Shown here: in pieces, positions 51,229 through 59,105 of the stretch
Position numbering within the stretch: position 1 is the first letter of the stretch
Layout of the letters: the number at the start of each line of letters is the position of its first letter
Source: an uncultured Lachnospiraceae bacterium
GTDB taxonomy: Bacteria > Bacillota > Clostridia > Lachnospirales > Lachnospiraceae
NCBI GenBank assembly: GCA_910586205.1
Contig: CAJUGD010000011.1
Location: forward strand, 1-64,000
DNA: 64,000 nucleotides
Reading direction: 5' to 3'
Notes under the pieces: generated by a model
Seen by the model: the letters and a program-made list of their open reading frames with translations, nothing else
The model's database searches: none
Told to the model about the DNA's origin: nothing
Made by a program: the position numbers and the translations under genes

Positions 51229-52506
51229 CTATCCTAGAGCGTGCTCCAGATCACCGATAATATCTCTCACATCCTCAATCCCCACGCTGAGGCGAATCAT
51301 GGACGGATCCACTCCTGCTTCTTTTAACTGCTCATCGTTGAGCTGCCTGTGGGTATGGCTGGCCGGATGTAAAACCGATGTCCTGGCATCCGCCACATGA
51401 GTCACAATCGCCGCAAGCTTCAGCTTGTCCATAAATTCGGCTGCCGCTGCCCTCCCCCCTTTAAGGCCAAAGGATATCACCCCACAGGTTCCGTCCGGCA
51501 TATATTTCTGCGCCAAATCATAATATTTATCCCCCGAAAGCCCCGGATAGCATACCCAGTCCACATCCTCCCTGGACTGCAGCCAGGCAGCCACCTGCTT
51601 TGCATTTTCACAGTGGCGCGGCACCCGCAGATGCAAAGTCTCCAGACCTACATTCAGCAGAAACGCATTTTGAGGGGACTGGACGGAGCCCATATCCCGC
51701 ATAAGCTGGGCTGTGGCCTTGGTAATATATGCGCCTTTCCCAAACCTTTCCGTATAGATCACGCCGTGATAAGACTCATCCGGCGTTGTCAGTCCCAGGT
51801 ACTTATCCCTGTGAGCTTCCCAGTCAAAATTGCCGCTGTCCACAATACAGCCGCCCACACACATGGCATGTCCGTCCATATACTTGGTGGTGGAATGAGT
51901 CACAATATCAGCCCCCCACTCAAAGGGACGGCAGTTAATGGGCGTGGCAAACGTATTATCCACAATGAGAGGCACCCCATGGCCGTGAGCCAGCCTGGCA
52001 AACTTCTCAATGTCCAATACCACCAGCGCCGGATTGGCAATGGTCTCTCCGAAAACCGCGCGGGTATTAGGTTTAAACGCCTTGGAGATCTCCTCCTCCG
52101 ACTCGTCCGGATCCACCAGGGTACACTCAATCCCAAACCGTTTTAAGGTCACGGTAAACAGGTTGGAGGTTCCTCCGTAGATTGTAGCCGCACTGACCAC
52201 ATGATCCCCTGCTGAACAGATGTTTAATACTGCATACATATTGGCCGCCTGCCCGGAGGATGTGAGCATAGCCGCCGCACCGCCCTCCAAAGCACATATT
52301 TTGGCTGCCACCGCATCATTGGTAGGATTGGCAAGACGGGTATAAAAGTATCCGTTCTCCTCCAGATCAAACAGACGTCCCATCTGCTCACTGGTTTCAT
52401 ATTTAAAAGTAGTGCTCTGATAGATGGGAACCACCCGCGGCTCCCCGTTCTTTGGCTGCCAGCCTCCCTGAACACAGACTGTATCTTGTCTCCTATGTTG
52501 ACTCAT
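51229..52506 (-). CDS. metY: O-acetylhomoserine sulfhydrylase / aminocarboxypropyltransferase
   Basis: A 425-residue PLP enzyme of the Cys/Met metabolism family. It converts O-acetylhomoserine and sulfide to homocysteine and acetate. The PLP lysine lies in THSTTKYMDGH near residue 210, and DNTFATPINCRPF and GVDPSMIRLSVG are typical of MetY. AAAGGAGG precedes the ATG. Sulfide assimilation fits a sulfur-active gut anaerobe, though it is unlinked to the sulfotransferase block. No SAM riboswitch was recognised upstream. Confidence 0.93.
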   Translation of the reverse strand: MSQHRRQDTVCVQGGWQPKNGEPRVVPIYQSTTFKYETSEQMGRLFDLEENGYFYTRLANPTNDAVAAKICALEGGAAAMLTSSGQAANMYAVLNICSAGDHVVSAATIYGGTSNLFTVTLKRFGIECTLVDPDESEEEISKAFKPNTRAVFGETIANPALVVLDIEKFARLAHGHGVPLIVDNTFATPINCRPFEWGADIVTHSTTKYMDGHAMCVGGCIVDSGNFDWEAHRDKYLGLTTPDESYHGVIYTERFGKGAYITKATAQLMRDMGSVQSPQNAFLLNVGLETLHLRVPRHCENAKQVAAWLQSREDVDWVCYPGLSGDKYYDLAQKYMPDGTCGVISFGLKGGRAAAAEFMDKLKLAAIVTHVADARTSVLHPASHTHRQLNDEQLKEAGVDPSMIRLSVGIEDVRDIIGDLEHALG

Positions 52507-52559
52507 TGCTGTTATCCTCCTTTATGCTTTCATGGCTTCTCTGAATCTCCCGATGTCTG

Positions 52560-52625
52560 ATTTTAGACCTTTTGACCCCTCTGATACCGGATTGCATCGG
52601 ATTTTAGACCTTTTGACCCTGGTAT
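52560..52625. repeat. GGTCAAAAGG-type dispersed repeat
   Basis: Two directly repeated ATTTTAGACCTTTTGACCC units, the first followed by TCTGATACCGGA and the second by TGGTATCA. Together they form a GATACC / GGTATC inverted pair in the 150-bp gap between metY and the LTA-synthase-like gene. Related pieces lie at 25745 and 32118. Confidence 0.5.
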
Positions 52626-52657
52626 CACACATAGTTTATCACAAAAAGACAGGTTTC

Positions 52658-54607
52658 TCAAGTCCCGCCCTCTTTCTGCGCCTTGCCCAAGGGCACCTTG
52701 TCCCGCCCTATCTGCTGCACGGTGATATCTTCCTCTTTCTTTTCCGGCACGCCGTCTGCTCTCAGACAGGTTCTTCCCACCAAAACCGTCTCCACCGGTT
52801 TATCGTCCACGCATATTGTGGAATATTCATTAAAATTCTGCCCCCACACCACGATCTTTTCCTTCTGATGAATGGTTTTTCCTTGGATAACCGGCAAAAT
52901 TCCCATCTGAAGCTCTGTGGACTCATAGGGCGATGTCCCTCCGTATACCTCCTGATCCCCATACAGCATATCGTATTCCAGCACCTGCATCGCTTCCAGA
53001 TAATCCTCCTCTGCCACATCTCCCTCATCCAGATGATACTGATGAAAACGAATCATGGTCCCTTCATGGATGTGCAGAAGATTCAGCAGATGGGCAGTAA
53101 GCTGATATGCCTCCAAATCCCTTTTGATATTGGGAAGACCCACATTATTCCAGATCACATACTGGGTCTGATACAGAGAATTGTTCCTCATCTCCTCCTT
53201 GCTCCACTCAAAGCCCGGAAGATGATCCCCGTAGAGCACCAGAACCGCCGGCTTGTCCCGGCGGGCCAGACGGTATACCAGTTCCTCCACAAACAAATCC
53301 ATATCATGGATCTGCTCGCAATAGTAGGAAAAGGAAGGATACTTCCCGTGTCCCTGAACGGAAATGGCATATATAAAGGCATGTTCATCCGAAAGATCCA
53401 GGGTTTTAAGAATCTCATCTGCTAGCACCTTATCCCGGCACCAGCCCATGGAATTTTTGGTAATGTCATACATATATTCAATGGGCGTAAAAGTCTCAAA
53501 TCCCATTTGAGAAAAGACCTTGTGCCGATCATAAAAGGTCCCCTCGTTGTTGTGGACGGCATGCGTCCGGTATCCCAGCTCCTTCATGGTAAAAGCCATG
53601 CTCTCACAGGCTGTTTTCTGCAGAACTGTCTTATAGGGGTATTCTCCGGGACCGAAAAAGTCCAGATTCATCCCCGTAATACACTCAAATTCCGTGTTGG
53701 CCGTCCCTGCCCCCACAGACGGCACGCTTAAATATCCTGACGGGTAGGATTCCATCAGATACCTGAAATAAGGAATGGGATCCTCCTTCTGCGGATTCTT
53801 CCTCCAAAGCTTTGGATCAAAAAACGACTCAAGCTGAACCATAATAATATCCGGCGTTTCATACCGATCCGGATCCACAAAAGCATGATGGGTATATTGG
53901 GACCCGGCCCCCTTATCATGCACATTCTCCGGCACCAGTTCCTCCTGCTCTAACTCTGCCACCACCTGACGATCATATTCCTCTGGTTTGGCAATGCCTG
54001 TATTAAACACAGAATTGGCAAAACAATAAGGAAAGCCATAATCCAAATACGCCTGTCCGATATTTCCGAAATGCAGAGCCACCAGCCCGCTCATCATGGC
54101 CAGGTTCAGCACGCCCCATATAGCAGCCATGGCCGCTGCCGCCGCACAGGCAGACTGGGTAAGATTCACCGGTTCCTGATCCACGGGAGCCTTGTTCCAC
54201 ACCAGGATACACACAGCCAGGATTCCCGCTGCTCCTGCCGCCCCTGCTGCAATCTGCTGCCAGGACAGATATGTGGTCAAAAGAGCCGCCCCATATGGAA
54301 TCAGCTTTAAGTCTGTGGCCGTAAACGGAGTGGTACGAAACAAAAGCAGCACACCATTGGTCACTCCGGCCAAAACACACACCACCATGGCTGCCAGCCC
54401 GGCAAAAAACTTTCGCCTCACAAAAAACACCGGCAGAAACAAGGTAAGGATTAAAAGCGTATTGACCAAAAATACCAGAGGTCTCCCGAACAAATAGTCC
54501 CTTAGAGACAACACAGACCTTCTGCTTATCAGCTCTATAATCAGATTCATAAACAATGCTGCCGCCAGCAGCACTGCCAACAGCTTCCACAGCCGCTTCA
54601 TATGCAT
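52658..54607 (-). CDS. LTA synthase-family sulfatase-like membrane phosphotransferase
   Basis: A 649-residue protein with about five N-terminal transmembrane helices (to ~residue 180) and an extracellular alkaline-phosphatase-fold domain. MVQLESFFDP near 257 supplies the metal-site Glu, GAGTANTEFE near 303 holds the catalytic Thr, and YGDHLPGF near 470 is a second metal motif. This is the LtaS/OPG synthase superfamily that moves glycerol-phosphate onto cell-surface glycans. The exact acceptor is unknown. The start is the second ATG (54607), six bases after GGAG. The C-terminal 140 residues extend past the usual domain. Confidence 0.82.
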   Translation of the reverse strand: MHMKRLWKLLAVLLAAALFMNLIIELISRRSVLSLRDYLFGRPLVFLVNTLLILTLFLPVFFVRRKFFAGLAAMVVCVLAGVTNGVLLLFRTTPFTATDLKLIPYGAALLTTYLSWQQIAAGAAGAAGILAVCILVWNKAPVDQEPVNLTQSACAAAAAMAAIWGVLNLAMMSGLVALHFGNIGQAYLDYGFPYCFANSVFNTGIAKPEEYDRQVVAELEQEELVPENVHDKGAGSQYTHHAFVDPDRYETPDIIMVQLESFFDPKLWRKNPQKEDPIPYFRYLMESYPSGYLSVPSVGAGTANTEFECITGMNLDFFGPGEYPYKTVLQKTACESMAFTMKELGYRTHAVHNNEGTFYDRHKVFSQMGFETFTPIEYMYDITKNSMGWCRDKVLADEILKTLDLSDEHAFIYAISVQGHGKYPSFSYYCEQIHDMDLFVEELVYRLARRDKPAVLVLYGDHLPGFEWSKEEMRNNSLYQTQYVIWNNVGLPNIKRDLEAYQLTAHLLNLLHIHEGTMIRFHQYHLDEGDVAEEDYLEAMQVLEYDMLYGDQEVYGGTSPYESTELQMGILPVIQGKTIHQKEKIVVWGQNFNEYSTICVDDKPVETVLVGRTCLRADGVPEKKEEDITVQQIGRDKVPLGKAQKEGGT

Positions 54608-54746
54608 TATCATCTCCTTTGATGTCTTTCGTAATATCCTCTTTGGTAAAATACGGTTTTAAGTCTATCATATTTGCTCCGAATACAACAGAGCAAAATT
54701 TCACTTTGTGCAAAAATAGGATTTTATTTCTTTTTTCAATTTTATA

Positions 54747-54776
54747 TTGACATATTCAACAAAAAAAGGGTATTAT
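54747..54776 (+). promoter_or_regulatory. Promoter of the PTS EIIA gene
   Basis: TTGACA (54747-54752), 18 bp, TATTAT (54771-54776). The dispersed-repeat fragment AAGACACGCTCTAG (54801-54814) lies in the 5' leader. Confidence 0.75.
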
Positions 54777-54832
54777 ACAAGCATAAACTACAGCAATTTT
54801 AAGACACGCTCTAGTAAAGAAAGGAAGAAAAA

Positions 54833-55300
54833 ATGTTCGGATTATTTTCAAAACCCAATGAATCAGTATGTTCTCCTGTTGACGGCACCTGCATCCCCAT
54901 GGAAGAAGTAAAGGATGAGGTATTTTCTTCTAAGATGTTAGGAGACGGTTTTGCCGTGGTTCCAAGCAGCGGCACGGTATGCGCTCCCATAGACGGCGAG
55001 CTGACCATGTTGGCGGAAACCTGCCATGCCTTTGGCATGCGCACCAAAAGCGGCAAAGAGCTTCTGGTACATATCGGACTGGACACAGTGGCTTTAAACG
55101 GCGAAGGCTTTAAAGTCCTCTCTGAGCAGGGGAAAAAGGTTAAGGCAGGAGAGCCTATTGTAGAATTTGATCAGAAGCTGATGGCTGATAAGAACATTGA
55201 TACCACTACCATGATCATTCTGACGGCAGGCTTCTCTGCTCCGGATCTGTCCGCATTTTATCAAAAACAGGTGAAGGCAGGCCAGGTACTGATTCAGTAG
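54833..55300 (+). CDS. PTS glucose-type EIIA protein
   Basis: A 155-residue stand-alone EIIA of the glucose/sucrose class (Crr-like). It has PVDGT near residue 16, a phosphate-site histidine pair H65 (ETCHAFG) and H80 (LLVHIGLDTV, the phosphorylated one), and the GEPIVEFD end motif. It relays phosphate from HPr to sugar-specific EIIBC proteins, which are not encoded nearby, and may have regulatory roles. AAAGGAAG precedes the ATG. Cytoplasmic. Confidence 0.92.
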   Translation: MFGLFSKPNESVCSPVDGTCIPMEEVKDEVFSSKMLGDGFAVVPSSGTVCAPIDGELTMLAETCHAFGMRTKSGKELLVHIGLDTVALNGEGFKVLSEQGKKVKAGEPIVEFDQKLMADKNIDTTTMIILTAGFSAPDLSAFYQKQVKAGQVLIQ

Positions 55301-55307
55301 CTTTTGT

Positions 55308-55343
55308 GCGCCCGTTCAGGCTGTCTGAGCGGGCGCTGTTTTT
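55308..55343 (+). terminator. Terminator after the EIIA gene
   Basis: GCGCCCGTTCAG / CTGAGCGGGCGC, a 12-bp stem (one G-U), then TGTTTTTC. Confidence 0.85.
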
Positions 55344-55357
55344 CATAAAATCTCCCA

Positions 55358-55386
55358 TTGTATTTTTTCCGGTTATCGCATATAAT
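55358..55386 (+). promoter_or_regulatory. Promoter of the small-multidrug-export gene
   Basis: TTGTAT (55358-55363), 17 bp, TATAAT (55381-55386). Confidence 0.65.
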
Positions 55387-55431
55387 GGTAAAAGTTGACT
55401 TTACAAAGTGTGAAAGAAATGAGGACCTGAT

Positions 55432-55941
55432 ATGACTGATTCCCTGGTACAATGGCTGGCCGCTGCTTTAGGCGGAAAGGTTTCCGGCGAGATTATTATC
55501 TTCATCATCTCCATGATTCCCATATTGGAGCTAAGAGGAGGACTGTTGGCTGCCTCCCCTGCCCTTTTGAATGTACCCATTCTGCGGGCGATTCCCATCT
55601 GCATTGCAGGCAACCTCCTTCCCATTCCCTTTATCCTTCTGCTGATTGAAAAGGTGCTGGATCTTATGGAGCGGCTTCCTTTCTTAGATCGGATCGCTTT
55701 GTGGGTCCGGGAAAAAGCCGACAAACACAAAGGACAGGTGGAAGCCTACGGCTTTTGGGGTCTGGTGCTCTTTGTGGGAATCCCTCTGCCCGGCACAGGG
55801 GCCTGGACCGGTTCCCTGGTAGCGTCCCTGCTCCACATGAAGATCCGCAAGTCCTTTCCGGCCATCCTGCTGGGGATCATTCTTGCTACGGTTATTATGT
55901 CCTTGTTGTCCTATGGACTCCTGGGGGTTTTGTTTGGATAA
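55432..55941 (+). CDS. Small-multidrug-export family membrane protein
   Basis: A 169-residue membrane protein with about four helices matching the Sm_multidrug_ex family (IPILELRGGLLAA near residues 29-41 and GIPLPGTGAWTGSL near 119-132). Despite the family name, the real substrate is unknown; the motif also resembles DedA-like proteins. The ATG follows the transcription start by about 40 bp, and the ribosome site (AAATGAGGA) is weak. It converges on the dus gene with a hairpin in the 48-bp gap. Confidence 0.8.
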   Translation: MTDSLVQWLAAALGGKVSGEIIIFIISMIPILELRGGLLAASPALLNVPILRAIPICIAGNLLPIPFILLLIEKVLDLMERLPFLDRIALWVREKADKHKGQVEAYGFWGLVLFVGIPLPGTGAWTGSLVASLLHMKIRKSFPAILLGIILATVIMSLLSYGLLGVLFG

Positions 55942-55988
55942 AAGGGATGACGCAAAACAGCCGCTGTAAAGCCCTTGTAAAACGGGCC

Positions 55989-56960
55989 TTACAACGGTAA
56001 AATCCGTTCCACTGCCTCTGTATATTCTTCCATTCTCCCTGCCTTTTTGATCTTTTTCAGCAAACGCTCCTTTCCCGGAAACATTTCTCCAAGATAGGTC
56101 CACAGCTCCTTCATCTTAAAAAGCACATTTCGATCCCCGGAGATTGCCTCCCGATACCCGTTAAGCACATCATCATGAAAATGCTTAAGCCGCTCCCATT
56201 CCTCTTTTGGCAAAACCTTCCTCCCTTCCTCTTTCCGGCCTTTCTCGGCCGCCCGGTCAATCTCCTCTGCCAACGCCGGATTCTGCAAAAGCCCTCTCCC
56301 CAGCATTACAGCCTCCACATGAGGAAATCTTTCCTTAAAAGCAATCCAATCTTCTGCCGAAAAAATATCCCCGTTATAGCACAGCGGATTCTCACTGTTC
56401 CTGACCGCATCTTCAAACACCTGCAGGTTAGGATGGCCGCGGTAAAAGTCAGTCTGTACCCTTGGATGGATAATCAAGCGCTCTAAGGGATACTGATTAA
56501 AGATCTGCAGAAGATCTTCAAACTCCTCCGGGCTGTTTTTCCCAATCCGGGTCTTTACGGAAAATCTCATTCCCCTTCTGTGAAGTTCCTCGCTGACCGT
56601 GTTGAGAAACGAATCCAGCTCCTTAGAAACAGCAAGAAATCCTGCCCCCCGGTACTTGCTCACCACAGTGCCGGACGGACACCCAAGATTTAAGTTTACC
56701 TCCTCATATCCTAATTCCTGCACCTTACCTGCCGCCCACAAGAAATCCTCTGCCCGGTTAGTGAGAATCTGCGGAACCAGGCTGAGTCCCTGATTGTGTT
56801 CCGGCAAAATATCATTCATTTCCCGGGAAGTCAGCTTCCTTGACCGGTTCGGCGCAATAAACGGCGTAAAATATCCTCGGATCTTTCCATAATGCCGATG
56901 GTGGGCATTGCGGAACACATATCCTGTAATCCCTTCCATCGGCGCAAAATAACAATCCAT
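55989..56960 (-). CDS. dus: tRNA-dihydrouridine synthase
   Basis: A 323-residue FMN enzyme that reduces uridines in tRNA. APMEGITGYVFRN near residues 6-18 is the flavin-binding N-terminus, the active-site cysteine is in LNLGCPSGTVV near 94, RIGKNSPEE near 140 and the substrate-region motif YNGDIF near 196 complete the TIM barrel. A C-terminal helical domain follows. Length matches Dus proteins. It is transcribed leftward, well separated from the GH66 gene upstream by a terminator. Confidence 0.92.
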   Translation of the reverse strand: MDCYFAPMEGITGYVFRNAHHRHYGKIRGYFTPFIAPNRSRKLTSREMNDILPEHNQGLSLVPQILTNRAEDFLWAAGKVQELGYEEVNLNLGCPSGTVVSKYRGAGFLAVSKELDSFLNTVSEELHRRGMRFSVKTRIGKNSPEEFEDLLQIFNQYPLERLIIHPRVQTDFYRGHPNLQVFEDAVRNSENPLCYNGDIFSAEDWIAFKERFPHVEAVMLGRGLLQNPALAEEIDRAAEKGRKEEGRKVLPKEEWERLKHFHDDVLNGYREAISGDRNVLFKMKELWTYLGEMFPGKERLLKKIKKAGRMEEYTEAVERILPL

Positions 56961-57079
56961 TCTTTTTCCTTCCTCATCCTTTTATGATGGCTTTTCAAAA
57001 GCATATGTGAAACGTACATTTTTTTATTGTATCTCCTAAACTTTAAAAACACAATATCTATTCTCATAAACAGCAATAA

Positions 57080-57103
57080 GGGAGCAAACTCTCCTTTGCT
57101 CCC
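57080..57103 (-). terminator. Terminator of the GH66 gene
   Basis: GGGAGCAAA / TTTGCTCCC, a perfect 9-bp stem with a 6-nt loop, followed leftward by TTATTGC. Confidence 0.75.
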
Positions 57104-57138
57104 TCTCACAAAACCCATATCACAAAAAACCATATTTC

Positions 57139-59025
57139 TTATGGTTCTATTACCACCATATCCCAATACTCCAGATAAGGCAGCGTAAACCTGACCTCTC
57201 CGTTCTCGTAAGTAAATTCCAGCTCCTGCAAAATCCCTTCCTGATAATCCGGAGACATTACATACACATGGCCTGGTTTCTGCTCCACGCTCTGGATCAT
57301 CTCCACATTTTCCTTTACCGCCGGGGCTGTCTGGCTTCCCCGCGAATCCACCCAGGCAGCAGAAGACGCCCCATCGTAATTGAGAATCTGTACAATCGTC
57401 TGGTTCCCTTTTTTCTTGGTAAAGGAATATACCTCTCCCAATCGGGCGTCCTCTGAGGTTTTCTTTCCTCCAATCCAGGTTTTTGCCGGTATCTCTAAAA
57501 GTCCGGTTCCCCGCAGCAGGTTCTCGTAAGCCACCATAAAGGAATAATAGTTTCTCACCCTTTTCTCCAGCTCCTTTGATATCCGCAGAGAATTGCCCGG
57601 ATAATACTCATTGGACAGCATTCCTGTGTCTCCCAGCTCCAGATGGCTGCCGCCTGCTGCCGTCAGCATGGCATTGGTATACAAAATGCCCGGCAGGTTA
57701 AAGGGTTCTCCCTTCATCACATTATAATCCATATAAGCGCCGATCACACTGCCCCTTTCTCCCTTTGTCACAGAATAAATCCGGTCTAAAGTATTCTTTA
57801 GGGACAGATAATCCTTATTGTCTCCCGGCCAGACCTCCACATAGATAATGTCATACACGCCGGAGTTCAGCACTTGCTGCAGGCCATAGCTTCCCACCGG
57901 GTTAAATATCACACGGGTCTGAAGCTCTCTTTCCAGCCTTTCTAAAAACGGCGCATAGGTCTGATCCAGCTCCAGCTCATTTCCCCAATAATCAAACCTT
58001 TTGGATCCGCGTCCTCCCAGTGAGTCCATCTGAAGCCCGTCAAAATCATAAACACTCAAAAAATCCCGGTGGACCTGGTTAAAATGTTCCTGCCAGTCTT
58101 TATTGGCCGGATTGAACATCCAAAGCTTCGGTGTTTCCCAGCCATCCCCTCCTAAGTCATGGGAGTCCTGTTCCTGGTGCCGTTCATCCTTATAAAGCCC
58201 CCATTCCGGACGGATCCCTTTTTCTTCATATCCATTGTAGGCTCCGAAGATCAGATTGTAGAAAAAGGAATTCATATGCAGGGAATGCCCCATGTCAATG
58301 GTCTTTTTCAAGGACACTGCATCTACTGTCTGCTTTGCCAGTGACTGCCATTCCCTGTCCGGCTGATCAGGCGTCCCGGCCAGAGGCTTTTCCTGGCTGT
58401 CAAAAACATCATAGTAAAAAAGTCCGTTAATATGATGGTTCTTTAACCGTTGCAGCGTATCGGATATCTCCTGATCCGTGCGGTGATCCAGCTTTGTAAT
58501 ATAGCCATATCTTGGAAAACGGCTCCAGTCTGACGACACATCGATGGCTGTCATCCGGTAATCCACTACCTGTTTTTGCCGCTTCCAATATACTTCCACT
58601 GCATATCCTTTAAAATCTTCCCCTGGCAATGAGATCTGAAAAACCTCTGTCCCTGCCCCCTGTCTGATCGGCTGTTCCTGTTCCCATACGGTTGTATTTA
58701 AATGGCGCACCCGCAAATACAAGGAGTCTCCCTGCATGATCTTTCCCGGCTCTATTTCCACTGTCAAGGCTGCCGGTTCATTGGGCGAATACATGCTTTT
58801 ATCTGTATAAACATCTTTAATGCAGGTTCCGGTCTTTATCTCCTTTCGTTCCAGTCCCAGACTGTCCTGCCTTATTCCGTTTTCAGCCCATGCCGGCAAA
58901 GCCGGCGTCACGGCCATTCCGGCTACTGCCAAGGCCATGACTGCTGTCTTTACTTTCTTCTTTATCCCCATCTTTATCCGTTTCCCTTTCTGACCTTTTC
59001 GCAAACGCTTCCAGGCCATATGCAT
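57139..59025 (-). CDS. Glycoside hydrolase family 66 enzyme (dextranase or cycloisomaltooligosaccharide transferase type)
   Basis: A 628-residue secreted enzyme. The signal peptide (KKVKTAVMALAVAGMAVTP…AWAEN) follows a basic start, so M19 is also a possible initiator. The beta-sandwich opening DVYTDKSMYSPNEPA and a (beta/alpha)8 barrel are GH66-like. The likely nucleophile Asp lies in LQMDSLGG and the acid Glu in YVEVWPG. GH66 enzymes cut alpha-1,6-glucan. It follows the giant CBM-repeat protein by 48 bp on the same strand, so the two may be a dextran-targeting pair. No cell-wall anchor is seen. Confidence 0.85.
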   Translation of the reverse strand: MHMAWKRLRKGQKGKRIKMGIKKKVKTAVMALAVAGMAVTPALPAWAENGIRQDSLGLERKEIKTGTCIKDVYTDKSMYSPNEPAALTVEIEPGKIMQGDSLYLRVRHLNTTVWEQEQPIRQGAGTEVFQISLPGEDFKGYAVEVYWKRQKQVVDYRMTAIDVSSDWSRFPRYGYITKLDHRTDQEISDTLQRLKNHHINGLFYYDVFDSQEKPLAGTPDQPDREWQSLAKQTVDAVSLKKTIDMGHSLHMNSFFYNLIFGAYNGYEEKGIRPEWGLYKDERHQEQDSHDLGGDGWETPKLWMFNPANKDWQEHFNQVHRDFLSVYDFDGLQMDSLGGRGSKRFDYWGNELELDQTYAPFLERLERELQTRVIFNPVGSYGLQQVLNSGVYDIIYVEVWPGDNKDYLSLKNTLDRIYSVTKGERGSVIGAYMDYNVMKGEPFNLPGILYTNAMLTAAGGSHLELGDTGMLSNEYYPGNSLRISKELEKRVRNYYSFMVAYENLLRGTGLLEIPAKTWIGGKKTSEDARLGEVYSFTKKKGNQTIVQILNYDGASSAAWVDSRGSQTAPAVKENVEMIQSVEQKPGHVYVMSPDYQEGILQELEFTYENGEVRFTLPYLEYWDMVVIEP

Positions 59026-59063
59026 ACCTTACTTATTTTCTCCTTCAGGTCACTGCCCTTTCC

Positions 59064-59105
59064 AGAGCGTGTCTTAAAATTCATTCCCGCCATATGCACG
59101 CTCTA
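59064..59105. repeat. Dispersed GAGCGTGTCT repeat at the CBM-protein stop codon
   Basis: AGAGCGTG and CACGCTCT close a 42-bp copy of the repeat family seen at 21105. On the minus strand it encodes the last eight residues (RAYGGNEF) and the stop codon of the giant CBM protein. Confidence 0.6.

Noticed and set aside
51231..51252. CTAGAGCGTGCTCC near the metY stop codon, resembling the dispersed repeat
   Set aside because: Only the first ten bases match, and the sequence encodes the conserved metY C-terminus; likely coincidence.
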